Below the pieces are notes generated by a model. It was given only the letters and a program-made list of their open reading frames with translations. It was not told where the DNA came from and did not search any database. Below, one piece after another: positions 58,570 to 64,000 of a stretch of DNA of 64,000 nt (position 1 is the first letter of the stretch; each line of letters begins with the position of its first letter). The stretch lies in contig NC_084815.1 in assembly GCF_963583255.1 (NCBI RefSeq), positions 2,898,150 to 2,962,149 on the forward strand, written 5' to 3'. Source of the stretch: Pyrus communis (taxonomy: Eukaryota; Streptophyta; Magnoliopsida; Rosales; Rosaceae). A program made the translations under genes and the position numbers.

Positions 58570-58607
<38 letters not shown>
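57774..58607 (+). mobile_element. Poly(A)-tailed retroinsertion with perfect TSD
   Basis: The 834-bp insert ends in 37 uninterrupted A (58571-58607). GATACAAGACAAACC occurs just before it (57759-57773) and just after it (58608-58622), extended by preceding A residues. Together these show target-primed reverse transcription by LINE machinery, and the intact tail and TSD point to a very recent event. The body is CT-rich in its first half and GT-rich in its second half. The longest frame (58032-58634) runs into the poly(A) and has no recognised domain. It could be a 5'-truncated or non-autonomous LINE or a retrocopied transcript. Confidence 0.82.
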
Positions 58608-58609
<2 letters not shown>

Positions 58610-58622
58610 TACAAGACAAACC

Positions 58623-60000
58623 ATGGAAGAATAATTTTAATATTTAATGTCGTGAAATGTCGTAGAGAAACACAACAGAAGACTGACTGAAAGGTCAGTG
58701 GTGAAGTATATTACGTAGGGCTCGTGATTGTCCATACTTTCTGGGGCACCACACCTCCAGAACCCAAGCATCCATTTCAAAAGGGGTAAACTATGTAATT
58801 TTCAAATCAAATATCACTATGCATGCACATTCAGACTAAAAATGGCAAATGGCAAAATAACCCCTGATTAAATAACGGGGTCTAGCTAGTAGTCGGTACC
58901 AAAAGCAATTTAGAAGAATTAACCCAAAAAAAAAAAAAAACTTAGCATAATGTCTAGTATGGCTACAAATCATCACTACCGTAGGATTTACCTAGTTTGC
59001 ATCCTCCGGATTAATTTGATATGTCTCGATATTTCCAACAAAATCTTGTGACATGCACGGACGAAAGCTCCCACAAGGAAAACCCTAAACCCTATATTCA
59101 TGTCATGCAAAAATAAATAAAAATGGTTGGTCATACCTTTAGTATACTAGTAGCGCATCTCTCTTTCTTTATGATAAAATTTAAACAAAAAAATTAGAAC
59201 TTGGTAAAAATCTACAATCATACATGCACTTATTAGTCTTTAATCACTTTAGTTAATTAATTAAGTTGTCTAACGCAAAAGGAAAGATTATTCCAAAGAT
59301 TACTAATTTACAGGTGTGATCTTCTTTCTGGACTTACCAAAATTTGGCAAGGGTGCTTTTGTTATATCTCTATGAATCTATGATGATAGTCGATGACACT
59401 TTTTAGGGCACTTTGGCTCGAAAAGTATATATTGGTGTGCTAGTGCTGTCTGTCGTTTCATTAAATCATAGTGTTTCTTTTTTCTAAGTTCACGCACGGA
59501 TAGCAGTTATCGGATGAGTACCGTCACTAAAATTATATCTCGATCTTTTTAACGTATTGGATTTGTGGGTTTCATGTCAAAGGACTTGAGAAGAAAAAGT
59601 GAATATCTTTCTTAGATCATATTATTACCTACTAACACTGTTGATGCTTGCTATATCACCATTCAGAAATATGCCTAACAAACCACTTGTTGGTAGTCCC
59701 TTGGACGTAGAAAAGCCACGTTGTTACAAAGACTACTTGCTATCACAATTAATGTTTCAAAATATTATATTCATATACTGTTGCATGATGGAGACGCAAC
59801 TGCATCGTTAATTAATTAACTTAGGGTTTAGTTATGCATAACCTATGAAGAATTTAATTAAAACTCAGTGCATGCACTAGAAGAACAGCAGCCAGTGAGG
59901 GACCCAAAACTTTAATCTTTATGAGAAGAATATAGATATTGCTAACTAACAACGAGCTAGTAGAATATGAAAATTCGAAAGAAGTATATATGAGTTTTTT
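58623..60000. other. AT-rich intergenic DNA
   Basis: No gene or repeat was recognised. A frame at 59599-59811 has no domain. Confidence 0.5.
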
Positions 60001-60245
60001 TATTTTTTTTTTTTTTATTTTTTATTTTTTTTTAATAATAATGACAGCATTAGATTTCATTAAAGGCCAAAAAACTGGTTAGCTGGTACAAGAAAAGGAG
60101 GCTTCCTCAATCACAAGTTCAATAATAATGGAAGGAGTTTTATCAATCTAAGTACAGTCACATTTGGAGTGGAGGGCAAAACGAGCGAGGTAGTGAGCAA
60201 CCGAATTAGTTGGGCAGCGAATATAGGTAGTAGAAACTTTAGCGT
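60001..60245 (-). pseudogene. LINE 3' end (RNase H tail) with poly(A)
   Basis: On the minus strand the C-terminus of a plant LINE-encoded RNase H is visible (CPTNSVAHYLARFALHSKC, one stop, then PSIIIELVIEEASF), followed by a short 3' UTR and an A-rich tail seen as T-rich 60001-60032 on plus. The rest of the LINE is missing, as expected of 5'-truncated copies. Confidence 0.65.
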
Positions 60246-60365
60246 GTGTATACACACACACACACATATGAGGCAATGAGCAACCGAATTAGCTGGACGG
60301 CGAATATGGGTAGTAGAAACTTCAATATGTGTGTGTGTGTGTGTGGGTGTGGGTGTGGGTGTGGG
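60246..60365. repeat. (CA)n/(GT)n and GTGTGG tract with a duplicated LINE segment
   Basis: A (CA)n run lies at about 60250-60266 and (GT)n passing into (GGGTGT)n at about 60328-60365. Between them 60274-60327 repeats LINE sequence from 60188-60241 (GAGCAACCGAATTAG). Confidence 0.75.
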
Positions 60366-61018
60366 TTAAAAGGTAAGAGACATGCTGCCACGTAACTTTT
60401 CCGTTTTTGGAGCAATGAAAGTTACATATATGTAGAGGTGATCACTCAAACCCTAGCAAGGAGGTAGAACTGTCTTTTGGACCATGGACCGGAGATACAC
60501 TCATAAATGCGTGACATAATCATACAGCAATGGAGTAAAACACTGAAATAACTACCAAAATGGGCTCTTCGTTTTTACTTATTTTTTTCATTAAAACAGC
60601 AATGTCAGTTTCATTTCAGCATCACGATAATGAAAAAAAATTATTGTGAACGTAAGAATTTTACTTCTTATCTTAGGTGCTAGTAGAATTGAAAGCAGCT
60701 CAATTAATCAAGTTCCATTGGTAATGGTAAGTGAATATTTGTGAGGCTCGGAAACACCTTAATTTATTAAATTAAGTTTTAGAAACACTGTGCACAAAGA
60801 TATAAAAATAATTTTTCCCCCAGGAACATATATAGGCTTGGCAGTCCCACTCATCCGAGGACTTGTGAGGACTTTTTTCATAAAGACTCAGATTAATTTA
60901 ACGATACATAGAGTTATATGCTTATTAGAATGCTATGAGGGTTGGGATTATATAAGTGAAATTTTGTCAAACTACTTAATATACCTAAATGTGTATATGA
61001 GCTTGATTTGTGCTAATT
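60366..61018. other. AT-rich intergenic DNA
   Basis: No supported feature was found; a frame at 60790-61023 has no recognisable domain. Confidence 0.45.
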
Positions 61019-61026
61019 ATTAGAAT

Positions 61027-61355
61027 TAGGGATGCAACTTGGGTGGGTTAGATGGTCAACCAAACCTAATTCAACATTTCTAATTCAGGTTTGAATTGGG
61101 TTCAGACTGATGCGGTTTTATTCGGGTTTGAGTTTAAATTGGGTTCAAGCTTACTCGGATTGGGTTCGGATTTGTCCAATTTTATCAAACTCACTCTTGT
61201 AACACATTATTTATAAAATAAATCTCAAATAAATAATCTGGTTGAGGTCGGGTTTGGTTGGGCGGTTTTTACTTCATTCTAACCTTCTCGATTGCGTTTG
61301 AAATCAGGTTGGGCATGAATGAATTTGGATTGACCCAACCCAAGTTGCACCTCTA
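61027..61355. mobile_element. hAT-type MITE with 8-bp TSD
   Basis: The ends are TAGGGATGCAACTTGGGT and, on the other strand, TAGAGGTGCAACTTGGGTTG. ATTAGAAT flanks both sides at 61019-61026 and 61356-61363. The 329-bp body is built of GGGTTC/GGGTTTG phrases. TIR start and TSD length fit hAT. Confidence 0.85.
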
Positions 61356-61440
61356 ATTAGAATACAAATTAGTAAAATGTCATACAATTTTTAATATCTT
61401 TTTGTTTTATATTATTGAAGATTCGAATCAAGTTTTAACA

Positions 61441-61589
61441 TGGGTAGTGTTATTCACACACCCATTTTTACTTCTTATACACACCCTTCTCAATATCCGC
61501 CGTTTAGATCGAATGGTTTAAAAAATGTCAATGACAAAAAATTAACAAGGATATGCAGGAGGTCAAAATTGATGTATGAATAACTATCC
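61441..61589. mobile_element. 149-bp MITE family, copy 3
   Basis: The ends are GGGTAGTGTTATTCA and, on the other strand, GGATAGTTATTCA. TTTTAACA flanks both sides at 61433-61440 and 61590-61597. The length equals copy 2, but the sequence is diverged. Confidence 0.75.
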
Positions 61590-61597
61590 TTTTAACA

Positions 61598-63096
61598 ACG
61601 AAAACAAGAAACGCTAACTATTACTAATGTTTCACATGTGAGGTGATATTTATTCAAAGTTGAAGGCATGATTTAAAGGGAGGTCCCCCAGGATCACTAA
61701 TCCAGCGACTTTTGTTGCGTCATATATATTAATTGGTGATCGAGGAGGCAAAAGAGGAAACCTAACAACACCCATTTCTTTCTTTCTTTCTAATGTGTGG
61801 TGACCTGCCTGACTCCGAGCACTAGTAACACTTCGGCCAATATGTGGTCCATGCATGCTACCTATCTTGTTAGGGCCAATCTCACCTCGCGGGCATGCTG
61901 CCATAGACAAAACTGGGCTCCGGCGGGGTCAGTTGCATCATTTTGAACTATGCTGCCACTACTACAAGTCGGAATTTGGTCGAGGTTTTAACTTAGGGCA
62001 ACTAACAAAAGTAGTCTAATCGCGAACCAAGCTAATTACATTGTTTTGGGAGAATAGATTGCATAATTGTTTTGGTGAGTGACTGATCGAAAGCGCTCAA
62101 GCTCTTCAACTCTTTGTGCCCGTTTAGGGCTGATTATTTAAGCTGTCTTCTGCTTTTAAAAAAAAGGGGCTTAAACTCATGAGTTTGAGCACTTTGATTA
62201 GCGTTTAAAAATCGAGTTTTAACTTGTTTATCATCCAAATTAATTTAACGTACGCTAATAGTTCAAATTTTAAGGCCGATGATGAGCGTATTAAACAAAT
62301 ATCAAATAATAAGATTTTTAGAGTTTCAATAATAATTTCCATTTGAAAAATCAATAAGAAATTATTTTAGGTAGTTTTTTTAAATTGTCATATGATTCGG
62401 TGGGATGACAAATTAATGATTTCGAAAATTTGATATGACAAATCGCTTAATATTTTAGTCCATATGACAAATTAAAAAAGTATATAAATTCACATGACAT
62501 TTTTAAAAATTTCCAGTTTATCTAAAATGTCCTTGCAGTTGCATGAACAAAAAGTTGTTTCCCATTTCAACATGGATTACTATATATATATATGAAGTTG
62601 ATCGAAAGTCAGATGTATTCCTGTGAGCAAATTAGTCACACATCAATCTTATGATAAACTATTTACGGCGCAGTCGAGTTCCAGTGTTTTGTAATCCAAC
62701 TTGTTCTTTCACCTGTTCTGCATCTCTTTAGATAGGAAAAGAACTCGAAGAATGAAGTGTGACCTTTTCCTGTGGGGGTAGTCCTACATATTTAGACCAG
62801 GATGAAAATGTGAACTGTGATTTATATATATGGTGTCCCTATGAGTCAAACTCTCCTTTTGGGTGCTTACTTTCACTATATTCATAATGCTTCTCTCCAA
62901 TTTCATACCAAGTGGAGAGGATCAGTTCTGAGCTTTCAGTACGAAATTCTATGATTAGGTGAAAAATGTGAGTTGGAACTTATACTTTTTCTAGAGTACA
63001 CGTACGGATCCATCCTCTTCACATCCATATGAAATGACTGAGAAATGAAATTGGTCCATTAATTTTTTTTTTTCAATCAAGGTTGGTTATTGCAAT
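61598..63096. other. Intergenic DNA
   Basis: No gene is supported. A frame at 61650-61910 on the minus strand has no recognisable domain. A short TA repeat is at about 62581-62592. Confidence 0.45.
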
Positions 63097-63250
63097 TTTT
63101 TTTTTTTTTTTGAAACAACGATATATTCACATTAAGGAGTGAAGAATTTTGGACTTTCTTTTATAATTTGGTATTAGACTACCATCCATAGAAATCGAAT
63201 CTAAAGACCTTCTACTTATAAATAAAAATAAATACTATAATCTGTAACTT
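63097..63250 (-). mobile_element. tRNA-derived SINE, copy E, decayed
   Basis: It keeps the poly(T) (on plus), GATATATTCACATTAAGGAG, GAATCTAAAGACCTTCTACTT and ATAAATACTATAATCTGTAAC order of the SINEs at 49078, 53560 and 55031. The TSD was not resolved. Confidence 0.55.
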
Positions 63251-64000
63251 TTGTTCCCAAAGGAACAAGAAAAGAAAAAAAAAATTACCTTCCACATCTC
63301 ATATACCTAAATTTCTAGGGAAAGGAATCCTCATGCTTACCAAAATTAAAAGGAAAAAAAAAAAAAAAAACCTCATTTATCAATATTTCAATCCAACTAT
63401 ATATGCATGCAAAGAGTGTATGGTTCTAAAATTAACTTTTTGCAACAGTTTTTTCATAGTGATGGAACAGGGTTTAGCATTTAAGGTTTTTAAAGTAGTT
63501 TGATTATCATAATAAATAATTACGAAAGTGAGTGACATTAGAATGTGATATTCTACACTAATTTAAACTAAGGGAAGGGGGATAGTTTGAATTCGGAACA
63601 CAATAAGTTGATGAGAAAGATCCTAACCATCATGATAATCCAACGCCAATATACATAAACAGTTTGCACATGTGATAAAGACAAACGCTTTCTATATTTA
63701 AACATTCGTGTATTAAAATGTATTGATTAAACCAAGGATTACTTAAATGATGAAACTAAAGTTATGGCTAAACTAACAAGACATACGCAACAAAACTCGG
63801 TTAACGTCATATTAGATGGCCATTATTGGACCTTCAGAACCATGAGAGATTTTTCACTGCCAGAAACAGAATTTGGTAGACTAAGTATAATAATATAATT
63901 GATTGAAAACTTGAAGAAAAAAACTTCAACCAATTGCATTATGGCACTTGCTATACCATATGTTGTATTTCCAACACACTAAAAAGTTCTCTAAAAAGAG
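63251..64000. other. AT-rich intergenic DNA
   Basis: Nothing recognisable was found apart from an A run at 63354-63371. Confidence 0.5.

Noticed and set aside
58032..58634. 200-codon frame on the plus strand ending in poly-Lys
   Set aside because: The Lys run is just the poly(A) tail, and the rest has no recognised domain and no credible start context.
61650..61910. 86-codon minus-strand frame
   Set aside because: No recognisable domain, no splice or promoter context; not supported as a gene.

Overview
This window looks like eudicot plant nuclear DNA, probably Rosaceae. That assignment is inference from the style of its transposons and its spliced plant membrane-protein gene; no marker in the sequence proves it. 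It is gene-poor: one convincing host gene is present, and most of the rest is nested or decayed transposable elements in AT-rich DNA.

Layout. 1-4065: 3' part of a Ty3/gypsy chromovirus on the plus strand (RNase H, integrase, chromodomain) with its 3' LTR; a solo LTR of the same family lies at 11921-14127 in the opposite direction. 5420-7630: an apparently intact six-exon aluminium-activated malate transporter (ALMT) gene on the minus strand, 494 codons, with no insertion in its exons. 8029-11209: small TIR elements and a complete Cassandra-type TRIM whose LTRs carry 5S rRNA-like sequence. 14492-16355: three deletion-derived or non-autonomous elements with clean target-site duplications (TSDs). 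16509-23150: remnants of CACTA (En/Spm) transposons holding a copia fragment. 23150-29788 plus 44148-45242: a Tat-lineage Ty3/gypsy element with two RNase H domains, split by a complete young 14.35-kb Athila-type element (29789-44142, TSD cacat). 45695-49066: a copia element reduced to LTRs, gag and protease. 49062-64000: SINEs, MITEs, a solo Athila-type LTR nested in a DNA transposon, a fresh poly(A)-tailed insertion and a LINE tail, separated by featureless AT-rich DNA.

Most interesting. (1) The Athila element carries, between integrase and 3' LTR, an antisense gene-like module with its own tandem-repeat/G-box upstream region, TATA-like box, small coiled-coil protein with an LxLxL motif, Pro-Met-Pro-Ser-Ala tail and poly(A)-like signal. 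(2) The chromovirus LTR carries three 30-31-bp hairpins whose two stems change in a compensatory way, plus a separate palindrome that also covaries between the two copies. Both fit selection on structure and neither is explained by standard annotation.

How the parts relate. The transposons do not form one pathway. They record a history of nesting: Athila inserted into Tat, an Athila-type LTR into a DNA transposon, and a copia fragment inside CACTA remnants. Splice sites, TSDs and LTR borders were read by eye; family names rest on recognised motifs, not searches.
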